A stretch of 64,000 nt of DNA from Nitrospira sp. (GTDB taxonomy: Bacteria; Nitrospirota; Nitrospiria; Nitrospirales; Nitrospiraceae), in the NCBI GenBank assembly GCA_005116835.1, contig SWDM01000024.1, positions 124,001 through 188,000 of the forward strand, read 5' to 3'. Shown piece after piece: positions 53,991-62,720 of the stretch (position 1 is the stretch's first letter; each line of letters opens with the position of its first letter). Under the pieces are notes generated by a model. The model was not told the DNA's origin. It did no database searches and worked only from the letters and a program-made list of their open reading frames with translations. The translations under genes were made by a program, and so were the position numbers.

Positions 53991-54631
53991 GCGCCAACCG
54001 GGTACCGCGCATTCACGTGCTGGCCGGCGTCAATGGCGCGGGCAAGAGCAGCATCGGCGGAGCGGCCGTTCGCCAACACGGAGGGGGGTATTTCAATCCG
54101 GATGAAGCCTCACGCACATTGATGACGGCGAATCCCACGATGACTCAAGCAGCTGCGAACAGTACAGCCTGGCATGTCGGCGTGCGGTTGCTCAGGCACG
54201 CCATCAAGACGCGTCTTGATTTTGTGTTCGAGACGACACTCGGTGGGAATACGATTACACGTCTGCTAACGCAGGCAGCCTCCCACGGCTTCGAGATCCA
54301 TGTGTGGTACGTAGGCCTATCCAGTCTGGAACTCCACATTGCGCGCGTGCAGTCTCGGGTCCGTCGAGGCGGCCATGACATTCCCGCAGCACAGATCTGC
54401 CAGCGCTACGAACATAGCCGACTCAACCTCATCGAACTCCTGCCCCACCTCGCCACCTTGCGGGTCTACGACAATAGCGCGGAGGCAGACCCCGACGCAG
54501 GGCGGATACCGAAGCCCACACTGGTCTTACAGATGGAGCAGGGAAAGATTTGTCAACCGCCAAACCTCTCTCACACGCCACATTGGGCGAAGCCGATCGT
54601 GGCGGCTGCCCTGAAGATGAGTCCACCCTGA
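53987..54631 (+). CDS. Zeta-toxin-like P-loop kinase
   Basis: 214 aa from GTG at 53987. 'PRIHVLAGVNGAGKSSIGGA' (Walker A), 'FNPDEASRTLM', 'RLDFVFETTLGGNTITRLLT' and 'ARVQSRVRRGGHDIPAAQIC' follow the zeta toxin/PezT UDP-sugar kinase family. Paired with an atypical Phd-type antitoxin instead of epsilon. Confidence 0.85.
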   Translation: MSANRVPRIHVLAGVNGAGKSSIGGAAVRQHGGGYFNPDEASRTLMTANPTMTQAAANSTAWHVGVRLLRHAIKTRLDFVFETTLGGNTITRLLTQAASHGFEIHVWYVGLSSLELHIARVQSRVRRGGHDIPAAQICQRYEHSRLNLIELLPHLATLRVYDNSAEADPDAGRIPKPTLVLQMEQGKICQPPNLSHTPHWAKPIVAAALKMSPP

Positions 54632-54770
54632 AACCCTCCCGCGTCCGTTCCACTTCGCCATGGATCGGTACGCAGGTAAGTGAGGAATCACCACACTCCT
54701 CGCTACAGAGCTTTGAAGTACCTACATCTTCCTTCTGCTTCGTTACCCCTCCAACACACTACCTCTCATC

Positions 54771-54839
54771 CTCCCTGGCGCCTCAGTCCCTTCGGCGCAC
54801 CCCATTCACTCTCTTGTAATACCCATCATGGAGGATGCG
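54771..54839 (+). promoter_or_regulatory. Conserved 5' leader hairpin, copy 2
   Basis: CTCCCTGGCGCCTCAGTCCC-TTCGGCGCACCCCATTC..., stem GCGCC/GGCGC, then ATGGAGG before ATG 54840. Same layout as copies 1 and 3. Confidence 0.65.
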
Positions 54840-55193
54840 ATGACGATACTCATGCGCGCGCAGATTCGGCCAGGGGTCCTCGGAATCGATACAACGGTCA
54901 AGTCCGCACAGGAGCTCTGGCGGACCTTCGCCCCACGATGGGAGATGGTAATCGGGCATAAGAAAGACACGGTCAGTGATGCGGAATATACGGAACAGTA
55001 TGCAAAGATTCTCGATCACGTACTAGACGTCGTGTGGGACACGCTGGCCGAACGCGAAACGCAGACCTTGCTCTGTTATTGCCGGAATGGTTGGTTTTGC
55101 CATACGCATTTGATTATTGCGTATGCGATCGGGCACTGGCCGGAACGATTTCTAGACGGGCGAACCCCCGGCCAAATTCCATCACACCCGTGA
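54840..55193 (+). CDS. Cys-rich small protein, paralogue 2 (DUF488-like end)
   Basis: 117 aa: MTILMRAQIRPGVLGIDTTV..., 'ELWRTFAPRWEMVIGHKKDT', 'ERETQTLLCYCRNGWFCHTH' and 'LIIAYAIGHWPERFLDGRTP'. Same conserved blocks as paralogues at 46392 and 58604. Function unknown. Confidence 0.75.
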   Translation: MTILMRAQIRPGVLGIDTTVKSAQELWRTFAPRWEMVIGHKKDTVSDAEYTEQYAKILDHVLDVVWDTLAERETQTLLCYCRNGWFCHTHLIIAYAIGHWPERFLDGRTPGQIPSHP

Positions 55194-55454
55194 ATGCTCT
55201 ACCGCAGAGATGGCCGATGCCTATGACGAGGCTATGCGCCAGGCCGAACACGACAGCACTCCACGCCGATCGTTTTATCACCCCAGACACACTGATCACT
55301 GACGCACAGACACGACGCTCCAGACACGTCCCCCCTTTCTCACTCCCCATTCTGATTCACCCGCCTCACCTCCTGGTGTCTCGTCTCGTTGGGCGCTCGT
55401 CCCTCGCGCCACGGCGTGACGCATGCTCGACGTTGAACGACACCAGGAGGAACG

Positions 55455-57896
55455 ATGCCACTTCCACTCGACATTCCGATCTACAGCAGCCGTTCTGGAG
55501 AGTCCGCCCAAGCCCGCCTGCACTATCTCATCGACCAGTTTCATGTGGCCATCCAAGATGAAATTGCCGAGCGCAACCCCCTGCCACACCATGATGCCCC
55601 GACCTTCCCGCTCCGACACGGCCGACGCCAACATCGCACCGGCCGCACCAGCTATTTTCTCTTCGACACCGATCCGCTCCCGACACAGGTCCTAGATCAC
55701 GCCAACGCGTCGTTGATTCTTGGCGCCAACCGCTATACGTGCCGGATCGTCGGCTTTTCACTCGACGGACTCGCCCTGGCTATTGATGCCGATCTCCCCG
55801 CCGTCATTGACGAAGCCAAACTCACCTTGGACACCCCACGGTTACTCGAAGCGCTCGATAAACGACTCCACGATGTCCTCAAACATCCCCATATGTTTGA
55901 CATCGCCCAAGGGCTGCACGTCTTTGACCCTCATGCCACCCCGAAACCCTTAACCGTCCTCGCGCTCCCACCTGCCCCACATCTGAATCCTGAACAATAC
56001 ACCGCCTATGAAGCCGCCTTGCGCCAAGATCTCACCTACATCATTGGGCCTCCCGGGACCGGCAAAACAGATCTGATCGCCACCCTCGTCCTTGCATTAC
56101 ATGAGATGGGGCAACGCACACTGCTCTGCTCGCCCACCAATACGGCGATTGATCTCATTATCGATACCATTCTGGAGAAACGCCCCACGCTCCCAACCGG
56201 TAGTCTCCTGCGTGTCGGCAGTCCGAGTCCTGACAGTTCAGATCGCGCCCAGATGGTCAATCTCGAAGCCCTCACCCTCGCCGCAAATTTTCAACTGGAA
56301 GAAACGATCGCCCGACTCAAACGGCATCTCACGGATCTCGATACCGACCTAGACACCGCCCGGGCCTTCCTTGGCACACTCGAACAGCATCAGCCCGCCA
56401 TCGACGCGCTGCAGTCAGCGCACCAGACCGCACGCCGTCTCACGCAAGCCGTCACCGTGCTGCAGCACACCATTAAGGAACGAGGCTTGGTGTTACGCGA
56501 CTTGATGGGTGAGATGACGCAACGGCAGACCCTACCCGCCGTGTTTCGACTGTTTAGCCAGCCCTCCAGAGAAACACTGCTGGAACAACATTTCACGCTG
56601 GCCCACCGACAACAGCAGGACCAGGATGCCCTGGTGGCCCTCACGGAACACGTGACGGCCGCGCGCGCCTCGCTGGCGCATCATCAAGAGACGGTGGATC
56701 AGGCCACACCCGTGATTGCCTGGGATACGACCGTCTGGACGGCGTCGGAACTCACCGCGCTGATGGCTACGCTCATGCACACCCGCTACACGCTCCTGCA
56801 GGAGCTGCATCACCATGAGCAGCAACTACGACTCACGGAACAAGATTTTGTGGCCCAGAGCCAGATTATCGGCACCACACTCACCCGAACCTACACCTCA
56901 CGGCTCCTCCACGATCAACGCTATGACACGGTCATCCTTGATGAGGCCAGCATGGGCGCCGCCCCTGCCATTCTCCACGCGGCGTGTCTCAGCAAGAGTC
57001 GGGTGATCATTGTCGGAGACTTTCTCCAATTGCCTCCGATCAGTACCGCGAAGACGCCGGCGGCCCGGCAATGGCTCGGCCGAAGTATCTATCAGATTGC
57101 CAACATCCAATCCGGTGATGACCCTCGCATCGTCGCCCTGCGCACGCAATATCGCATGCATCCCACCATTGCGGCCGTCGCGAGCCGTCTCTATGCCAAA
57201 GCGGGACTCGAGTATCATTCGGCCCCCAATATGGCCGCCCAACGCAAGCCGATTACCGATCTTGCCCCCGCCCCAGGCAGCGCGCTGATCTTTGTCGACA
57301 CGCAAGACGGACATCCGACCACGTTACGGGATCACGCCGGCTCACCCTACAACATCTATCACGCCCTGCTCTGCGTGGAACTGGCGCAGCACATGCTCTC
57401 CACCCCAGGGCCGCATCCCTCCATCACCATTGTGGCGCCCTATTGCGCCCAAGTGAAATTGCTCGATCGCATGCTGCGCCACGAAGGACTGGAAAAGCAG
57501 GTCCGCATTGGGACGATCCACCAGTTCCAGGGAAGCGCCAGTGATGTCGTGATTTTTGATACGGTCCTGACAGAAAACGTGTCGCGGTCGATGCTGGGCA
57601 GCACCAGCGCCGACGCCCATCCCCACCTGCTCATCAACGTGGCCATTACCCGCGCCAAAGGCAAGTTGATCTTAATCGGGCACGGCGACGCACTGAGCAC
57701 CCTGGCGCGCCATCCTGATCCCATTCTGTGGGACTGCGTGCAGCAAGCCCACACGCGAGGCACGGTCATCCCGGGTCCGTCGCTCGTGCCCGCACTCACC
57801 TGCCAAGTCGGGAATTCGATTTTGCATTCCACGGACAGTCTTGAGCGTGTCCTCCCCACACGACAACAGACCGCTCCACTGCTCCATGCCGTCTAA
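55455..57896 (+). CDS. SF1 helicase, UPF1/DNA2-like
   Basis: 813 aa, ATG at 55455 (CAGGAGG). N-terminal ~190 aa beta-rich domain, Walker A 'YIIGPPGTGKTDLIATLVLA' (Lys204), a coiled-coil insertion (~280-450), Walker B 'DTVILDEASMGAAPAILHAA', motif III 'RVIIVGDFLQLPPIS', 'QYRMHPTIAAVASRLYAKAG', motif V/VI 'GTIHQFQGSASDVVIFDTVL' and 'LINVAITRAKGKLILIG'. All helicase motifs present. Likely a replication or defence-type nucleic acid motor of the element. Confidence 0.92.
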   Translation: MPLPLDIPIYSSRSGESAQARLHYLIDQFHVAIQDEIAERNPLPHHDAPTFPLRHGRRQHRTGRTSYFLFDTDPLPTQVLDHANASLILGANRYTCRIVGFSLDGLALAIDADLPAVIDEAKLTLDTPRLLEALDKRLHDVLKHPHMFDIAQGLHVFDPHATPKPLTVLALPPAPHLNPEQYTAYEAALRQDLTYIIGPPGTGKTDLIATLVLALHEMGQRTLLCSPTNTAIDLIIDTILEKRPTLPTGSLLRVGSPSPDSSDRAQMVNLEALTLAANFQLEETIARLKRHLTDLDTDLDTARAFLGTLEQHQPAIDALQSAHQTARRLTQAVTVLQHTIKERGLVLRDLMGEMTQRQTLPAVFRLFSQPSRETLLEQHFTLAHRQQQDQDALVALTEHVTAARASLAHHQETVDQATPVIAWDTTVWTASELTALMATLMHTRYTLLQELHHHEQQLRLTEQDFVAQSQIIGTTLTRTYTSRLLHDQRYDTVILDEASMGAAPAILHAACLSKSRVIIVGDFLQLPPISTAKTPAARQWLGRSIYQIANIQSGDDPRIVALRTQYRMHPTIAAVASRLYAKAGLEYHSAPNMAAQRKPITDLAPAPGSALIFVDTQDGHPTTLRDHAGSPYNIYHALLCVELAQHMLSTPGPHPSITIVAPYCAQVKLLDRMLRHEGLEKQVRIGTIHQFQGSASDVVIFDTVLTENVSRSMLGSTSADAHPHLLINVAITRAKGKLILIGHGDALSTLARHPDPILWDCVQQAHTRGTVIPGPSLVPALTCQVGNSILHSTDSLERVLPTRQQTAPLLHAV

Positions 57897-57928
57897 CCAC
57901 GCGCCGGCCATTCACGAAAGGGTCAATC

Positions 57929-58405
57929 ATGACACCCCGCTCCCTTACCCATGACGAACGCAAAGCGGCACACGCGGCCTTTACCGGCCAGCCGTTTCAG
58001 CCTTCGTGGTCGAGTCGCGCCCAGACCGTCTATCACAGCCTCAAGGCAGCGCTGGCCCAAGACCCCGCTCGCCAGACGGCAGTCCCTGATCCAGCACTCC
58101 CAGCCGAACATACTCGAACCTTTGCCCCAAGTGAGACCGACACCCCACGCCCCCTCCAAGCATGGCACCTCACACTGACCCATCCTGATGCACGCTTCCT
58201 GTTACTCCTTCCCTGGCATGTGCCCATGCCCGCCGTGTTGCAGTATCTCAATGCGGAATACCCGAACCGCCCCATGACACTCCAAGCCATTGAAGGCGGC
58301 CAGCATCCCTGCGCACCCGAGCACAGTCTGATCCTGGCTCGTCCGATCCTCTCGTCACAGGAGAGCCCGATGCATGCCCGAGAGGCATCACAAGATCCGA
58401 CATAA
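57929..58405 (+). CDS. Hypothetical protein
   Basis: 158 aa, ATG at 57929 (GAAAGGGTC), 32 nt after the helicase. Contains 'LTHPDARFLLLLPWHVPMPA' and 'VLQYLNAEYPNRPMTLQAIE'. No family recognised; co-directional with the helicase and likely co-transcribed. Confidence 0.6.
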   Translation: MTPRSLTHDERKAAHAAFTGQPFQPSWSSRAQTVYHSLKAALAQDPARQTAVPDPALPAEHTRTFAPSETDTPRPLQAWHLTLTHPDARFLLLLPWHVPMPAVLQYLNAEYPNRPMTLQAIEGGQHPCAPEHSLILARPILSSQESPMHAREASQDPT

Positions 58406-58532
58406 CCCCGGTCGATTCAGCGACCGATGCCAGTCCACAGTCTGTGTAGGAGCAGTCAGGAACACCCGTTGCTGCTGACGCCGAAACCTACATAAACGAG
58501 CTCCTCATGATCCTATCCGCTCCCTCGTCATC

Positions 58533-58603
58533 CACTCCCTGGCGCCTCACTCCTTTCGGCGCACGCCATTCGCTCTCTCGTAGTATCTAACAGGGAGGCG
58601 GTC
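58533..58603 (+). promoter_or_regulatory. Conserved 5' leader hairpin, copy 3
   Basis: ACTCCCTGGCGCCTCACTCC-TTTCGGCGCACGCCATTC..., stem GCGCC/GGCGC, then AGGGAGG before ATG 58604. Confidence 0.65.
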
Positions 58604-58969
58604 ATGACGAAATTGACGCGGGCGCAAATTGGACGAGGCGTGCTCGGGATCGATACCACGGTGAAATCCGCGCAAGGAATCTGGCGAGCCTTTGCCCCGC
58701 GCTGGGAGATGGTGATGGGAATTAAGAGCGGGAAAATAAACGAAACGCAATACACGGAGCAGTACGATCAGATTTTACACGCTGTGCCAACCAACGTCTG
58801 GGACACATTAGCGGCACAGCCTGAAAACACGTTACTTTGTTTTTGCAAGTCTGCTTCCTTCTGCCATAGCCATTTGATTATTGAATATGCCGTAAAGCAT
58901 TGGCCTGATCGGTTTCAAGATGAGCGCGACGCACAACAAGTCCCTCCCCTCTTTCTGCATCGATGGTAA
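58604..58969 (+). CDS. Cys-rich small protein, paralogue 3 (DUF488-like end)
   Basis: 121 aa: MTKLTRAQIGRGVLGIDTTV, 'GIWRAFAPRWEMVMG', then 'NTLLCFCKSASFCHSHLIIE' and 'YAVKHWPDRFQDERD'. The CYC of the other copies is CFC here; the remaining Cys/His are kept. Confidence 0.75.
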   Translation: MTKLTRAQIGRGVLGIDTTVKSAQGIWRAFAPRWEMVMGIKSGKINETQYTEQYDQILHAVPTNVWDTLAAQPENTLLCFCKSASFCHSHLIIEYAVKHWPDRFQDERDAQQVPPLFLHRW

Positions 58970-59199
58970 CAACACTCTCCGTACACATATGATCGGCCCC
59001 TTCAGAACACCACGCCTCCGGATTAGCTCCAACGCTCCGCTCGGCCCAGTTTACCAGAAGCTCCATAACCGGCTCGCCAGGCTCGCCCCTCTCTTTCATC
59101 ATTCCGCCTAACCACATCATCCGCACGCTTGACAGTCAGCGACGGTTGCCATACACTGGACATGTGCTGGACAGGCACATATCTACCAGGGAGGTCTCT

Positions 59200-59499
59200 A
59201 TGCCTACGGCCACAGAACGGATTCCCGTTCTCGTCACAAAAGACGATAAGAACCGGTTTGCCAAAAAAGCCAAGCGTTTGGGATTCCGCTCAATCGGTGA
59301 CTTCGCTCGACAGGCCATGACCGGATTCAACCCCAAGGAGGCCGAGGAAGAAGCGGCCTTCGACGCCCTCCTCACGAACGTGAAGGCCGGCACGCGAAAG
59401 GCCGAACAGCGCATCGATCAAACCCTCAAAGCCTGCGACGCCTCCAATCAACGCATGGCCACACTCGACGCGTGGATGCGTCAGAACGGATATACCTAA
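59200..59499 (+). CDS. Possible RHH-type/MobC-like small protein
   Basis: 99 aa, ATG at 59200 (AGGGAGG). 'ERIPVLVTKDDKNRFAKKAK' and 'RLGFRSIGDFARQAMTGFNP' resemble the ribbon-helix-helix start of mobilisation accessory proteins; the C-terminal half is coiled-coil. TAATG coupling to the next gene. No relaxase is near. Confidence 0.6.
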   Translation: MPTATERIPVLVTKDDKNRFAKKAKRLGFRSIGDFARQAMTGFNPKEAEEEAAFDALLTNVKAGTRKAEQRIDQTLKACDASNQRMATLDAWMRQNGYT

Positions 59500-59723
59500 T
59501 GGGATGGGCTGAAAAAGCCTGGGACGCCTTTCGCGATGTCCTCCGGCTGCAAGACAAGGTCGAATCACTCAGTCAAAAAGTCGAACTCCAACAAGCCAAA
59601 GTTGAAATCCTCAACATCGAAGTCGCCCAGCTTAAAATGGCCGTCGCGATTCTCCTGTCTCAGGCAGGCATCAAAGACGTGCCCAAATTGCCCTTCTCGC
59701 CACCCTCTCAACCAGGATCCTGA
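59499..59723 (+). CDS. Small coiled-coil protein
   Basis: 74 aa (MGWAEKAWDAFRDVLRLQDK...), heptad pattern at residues ~15-50 ('VESLSQKVELQQAKVEILNI'). Overlaps the preceding stop by one base (TAATG), so translated together with the RHH-like protein. Unknown. Confidence 0.6.
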   Translation: MGWAEKAWDAFRDVLRLQDKVESLSQKVELQQAKVEILNIEVAQLKMAVAILLSQAGIKDVPKLPFSPPSQPGS

Positions 59724-59884
59724 GATCCTTCCTGCCAACACCGCACATCCATACTGAATTCAGGCTCATCCCTCCCGTCCAACCCAGAATCACTCAACCC
59801 CAACAATCCTCCAATACATCCTCCGTTCTCACACAACTGAGACCCCTCGCCCCTTCCTGAACCGCCCATCACCGATCACCCTCT

Positions 59885-59903
59885 AGGCTCGCTCCGCTCG
59901 CAC
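59885..59903 (+). repeat. 19-bp motif, copy 2
   Basis: AGGCTCGCTCCGCTCGCAC, 58 nt before ATG 59962. Confidence 0.7.
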
Positions 59904-59961
59904 ACCACACCTCTTAAGTAGTTGCCTAACACCATACTCTGATCATCGTGGACACTGACCC

Positions 59962-60177
59962 ATGAAACCCGTCCTTTATCACGACATCGACGGAATCCTC
60001 TTTGGTGAATACGGCCCTCGCAAGACCCATCAACTCCGTCCAGGCATCGCTGACTGGTTCCACTCTCTGGAGGCTCTATGCGTGGCATACGACTTCCCTT
60101 GCCAAAGCAGACGCATCGCGTCCATCTCACCGCACGAGACCAGATCAGACGAGACCGCCGAACCTCACGGGCATTAA
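59962..60177 (+). pseudogene. Truncated HAD-like protein
   Basis: 71 codons. 'KPVLYHDIDGILFGEYGPRK' carries the HAD DxDG motif and 'HQLRPGIADWFHSL' fits the family, then similarity is lost ('SRRIASISPHETRSD') and the frame ends. Probably a frameshifted or deleted copy of a ~150-aa protein. Confidence 0.5.
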
Positions 60178-60338
60178 TGGCAGACCAGGATCGTGACCGT
60201 GACAACTCCGACTTAACGCCGTTCTGGGAGCTCGTCCACCCGGACAACTCCGAGCATGACTCCGTGTCGACTCACTCACTCACTCGGCTCGCACAGACTC
60301 TAGACCTCATCCTCTTCACTGATCACGCTGGAGGTCCT

Positions 60339-60716
60339 ATGTCGCATCTCGTCTTAGTCTCTGGCAGCCGCGCATTTCCTTCACCTGACCTGGTCAAGCA
60401 CCGCATCCGAACCGCCCTCACGCCAGGAGACCGCTTGATGCACGGCTGTGCCCGCGGTGTCGACACATGGGCGGAAGAGGCAGCCCGTGCAGTCGGGGCC
60501 ACCATTCTCCGACGCCCGGCCGATTGGGATCGGTATGGCAAACGCGCCGGCATGATTCGCAATGCCGACATGTTCAACGAAGCCCGCCGCGCTGGCGACT
60601 TTCGTATTCTGATTTTCTGGGATGGGATCTCTCGCGGGACGAAGAACATGATTGACCGCTGTGTGGCCGCAGGACTCCCCCACGAAGTCATCCGCTCAGA
60701 CTCGGCCTCGTCCTAA
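60339..60716 (+). CDS. DUF2493 (SLOG-like) protein
   Basis: 125 aa, ATG at 60339 (GGAGGTCC). 'SHLVLVSGSRAFPSPDLVKH', 'LMHGCARGVDTWAEEAARAV', 'DWDRYGKRAGMIRNADMFNE' and 'IFWDGISRGTKNMIDRCVAA' are the DUF2493 nucleotide-binding Rossmann-like signature, frequent on phages and plasmids. Ligand unknown. Confidence 0.88.
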   Translation: MSHLVLVSGSRAFPSPDLVKHRIRTALTPGDRLMHGCARGVDTWAEEAARAVGATILRRPADWDRYGKRAGMIRNADMFNEARRAGDFRILIFWDGISRGTKNMIDRCVAAGLPHEVIRSDSASS

Positions 60717-60801
60717 GACGGCAGATGGCCCGCGGTGCGGGCACCTCACTCGGTCCCTGTCCGTACACTCACCATTCACTCACCCTCAAGGAGGATCCGT
60801 T

Positions 60802-61200
60802 ATGCTCAACAAGGTCATCATGATCGGGAATCTCACCCGCAACCCCGAATTGCGCTATACCCCGAACGGCACCCCGGTGGCCACTCTCGGTCTGGCCTGC
60901 TCACGGAAGTTCAAACAGGGCGAGGAGCTCAAGGAAGAAGTCACGTTCGTCGATATCGTGGTCTTCGGCAAACAGGCAGAACATTGTAGCCAATATCTCC
61001 TGAAAGGCCAGGGCGTGATCATCGAGGGCCGTCTCCAGCAGCGGCGCTGGGAGACCGAGGACAAGCAGAAACGCAGCAAGCATGAAATCGTGGCGCAATC
61101 CGTCACCTTCATGCCGAAGCGAGATGCTGCGTCACAGGACACAGGCCACGAGGTCACCGCTGAAGAAGGGGCCATCGAGGACGAACACGCGTCGGTCTAA
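60802..61200 (+). CDS. ssb: Single-stranded DNA-binding protein
   Basis: 132 aa, ATG at 60802 (AAGGAGG). Canonical SSB: 'LNKVIMIGNLTRNPELRYTP', 'TPVATLGLACSRKFKQGEEL', 'VDIVVFGKQAEHCSQYLLKG' and 'IIEGRLQQRRWETEDKQKRS'. The C-terminus is acidic but lacks the DDDIPF tip, so partner recruitment may differ from host SSB. Confidence 0.93.
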   Translation: MLNKVIMIGNLTRNPELRYTPNGTPVATLGLACSRKFKQGEELKEEVTFVDIVVFGKQAEHCSQYLLKGQGVIIEGRLQQRRWETEDKQKRSKHEIVAQSVTFMPKRDAASQDTGHEVTAEEGAIEDEHASV

Positions 61201-61574
61201 TCACACGTGATCGATAGGCCCGGCTTGGCCGCCGCTGAGTCGGGCCGACACGCAGAGGGTCAGGAGGTAGGCTTCGAAGCAGCCATCCTTTCAAGAGTAG
61301 GGCCCATTCGGCACTGCCGGCTGGTTCAATCCAGTGCCTGTCATCGGAACTGTTACCTGTACGATGATAGAAAAGGGGAGTGAGGCTGAAGCGTGAATCT
61401 GGGTTCGCCTGAATGACACGCTCCGAACCGGACAGGTGTTGCCTTTTGGCGTGACAGCACACTGTACTCTCTGCCGTGTTCCTCATGGCCTCCAGACATC
61501 GTCTTCGTCAGAAGGCCGGCTCCGCCGGCACAATCGGCCTTGGTGTTGATGTACTCGCACCCAAGGAGGCTCCA
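61201..61574. other. Intergenic, no gene supported
   Basis: Contains a GC-rich inverted pair after ssb (GCCCGGCTTGG / GAGTCGGGCC, ~61218-61248) that may form a terminator-like hairpin without a T run. No gene seen. Confidence 0.35.
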
Positions 61575-61814
61575 ATGCATGTTGGCTCACTGACCGTCGA
61601 TCTGGCTCGCAATATCCTCTTTATGCGGCTGACCCTGACCACATCCACAGCCACCACGACTCTTCATTGGTCAGGCGGCTGGCGACGCCCCCGCGTGAGA
61701 CTGAATTCCGGACACGTAGCACGCTGGTTCGGCTCTGAACAGCAGGACCGGGACCGGCCCCATATGGCGCAATACACCTATCAGGGGACGCTCGGATCCC
61801 ATGTGCAGTTCTGA
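61575..61814 (+). CDS. Small hypothetical protein
   Basis: 79 aa from ATG at 61575 (AAGGAGG 5 nt upstream decides the start). 'MHVGSLTVDLARNILFMRLT' then Trp/Arg-rich 'TTLHWSGGWRRPRVRLNSG'. Beta-strand type; unknown. Confidence 0.6.
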   Translation: MHVGSLTVDLARNILFMRLTLTTSTATTTLHWSGGWRRPRVRLNSGHVARWFGSEQQDRDRPHMAQYTYQGTLGSHVQF

Positions 61815-61895
61815 CATCAGACACCGTCCCTCAGCACAATCCCACATCAGACCACCGCCTCACGTCATGCACTCATGTTGATCATGGAGGGCCTC

Positions 61896-62282
61896 ATGCG
61901 TACTCGCTTACTCGCAACCACACCGCTCGCGATCCTGCTCACCCTGAGCCTCGGTCTCGTGACCCAGGCCACAGCCGAACCCCTCTCGTCTCCACACGAC
62001 GCACTCGTGTCTGAACTCGTCGTCCTTAAAACCACGACCTGGGCACCACGAGGGCTGACAGACAGCACCAAGGCCTGTGAGATCGCCAAGAACCTCGCTT
62101 TGGCGCGTCTTGGGGCCAAACTCTCAGACCTTCGTGTGGTGGAACGCACGGACACCGCGAGCTTCCCGTCCCACCTGACCTGCCAATGGGATCCGGCACG
62201 CCAGGCTTATCAAACGATCCTCTCTATTGAAATACCCAGCACACTCACTTTCGGCAGCCTCACGTCAGACCGTCTGTATTGA
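61896..62282 (+). CDS. Secreted protein, paralogue of the one at 52663
   Basis: 128 aa, ATG at 61896 (GGAGGGCC). Signal peptide (~residues 1-28, ...GLVTQATA), mature part with Cys pair ('STKACEIAKNLALARLGAKL' and 'PSHLTCQWDPARQAYQTIL') and an IEIP motif, as in the protein at 52663. Periplasmic, unknown. Confidence 0.65.
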   Translation: MRTRLLATTPLAILLTLSLGLVTQATAEPLSSPHDALVSELVVLKTTTWAPRGLTDSTKACEIAKNLALARLGAKLSDLRVVERTDTASFPSHLTCQWDPARQAYQTILSIEIPSTLTFGSLTSDRLY

Positions 62283-62307
62283 TTGTCGCTCTCTGAACAA
62301 GAGTCGG

Positions 62308-62326
62308 AGGCTCGCTCCGCTCGCAC
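62308..62326 (+). repeat. 19-bp motif, copy 3
   Basis: AGGCTCGCTCCGCTCGCAC, 44 nt before ATG 62371. Confidence 0.7.
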
Positions 62327-62370
62327 AGTATTGACGTGGAGTGGTTCACGTCACCAACAAGGAGGAATCG

Positions 62371-62580
62371 ATGCAAACCGAACCTGGACGTTTTGCTGTG
62401 AGCACGCAAGCTAGCCGCACCCTCTTGGTGGCGAAACGACAAGTCGCCTCGTCCGAAATCGACGCGATCGCCCGCCGTCGTGCCCGTCGCGAATCTGACG
62501 TTACGACACCGTCCACCACGCACGTCTCCCTCAGTGAGGCGTTCGCCAGACAGCGGCAACGCGACGCACAGGCTCAGTAG
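62371..62580 (+). CDS. Small basic hypothetical protein
   Basis: 69 aa, ATG at 62371 (CAAGGAGGAATCG, a strong site). Highly charged and helical ('AIARRRARRESDVTTPSTTH'). Unknown. Confidence 0.55.
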   Translation: MQTEPGRFAVSTQASRTLLVAKRQVASSEIDAIARRRARRESDVTTPSTTHVSLSEAFARQRQRDAQAQ

Positions 62581-62720
62581 CTCACCTCACCCTGCCGATC
62601 CGGCGCGGGTACCTTCGGCGCCCGCGCCCGGCTCGGTTCGCCTCCACCCTGACGGCAGGTGGCTTTTGCACCCGTGTGTGCTGGCGGATCCGCGCTCACC
62701 TTGCGAGCGCGGCCCGCCAG

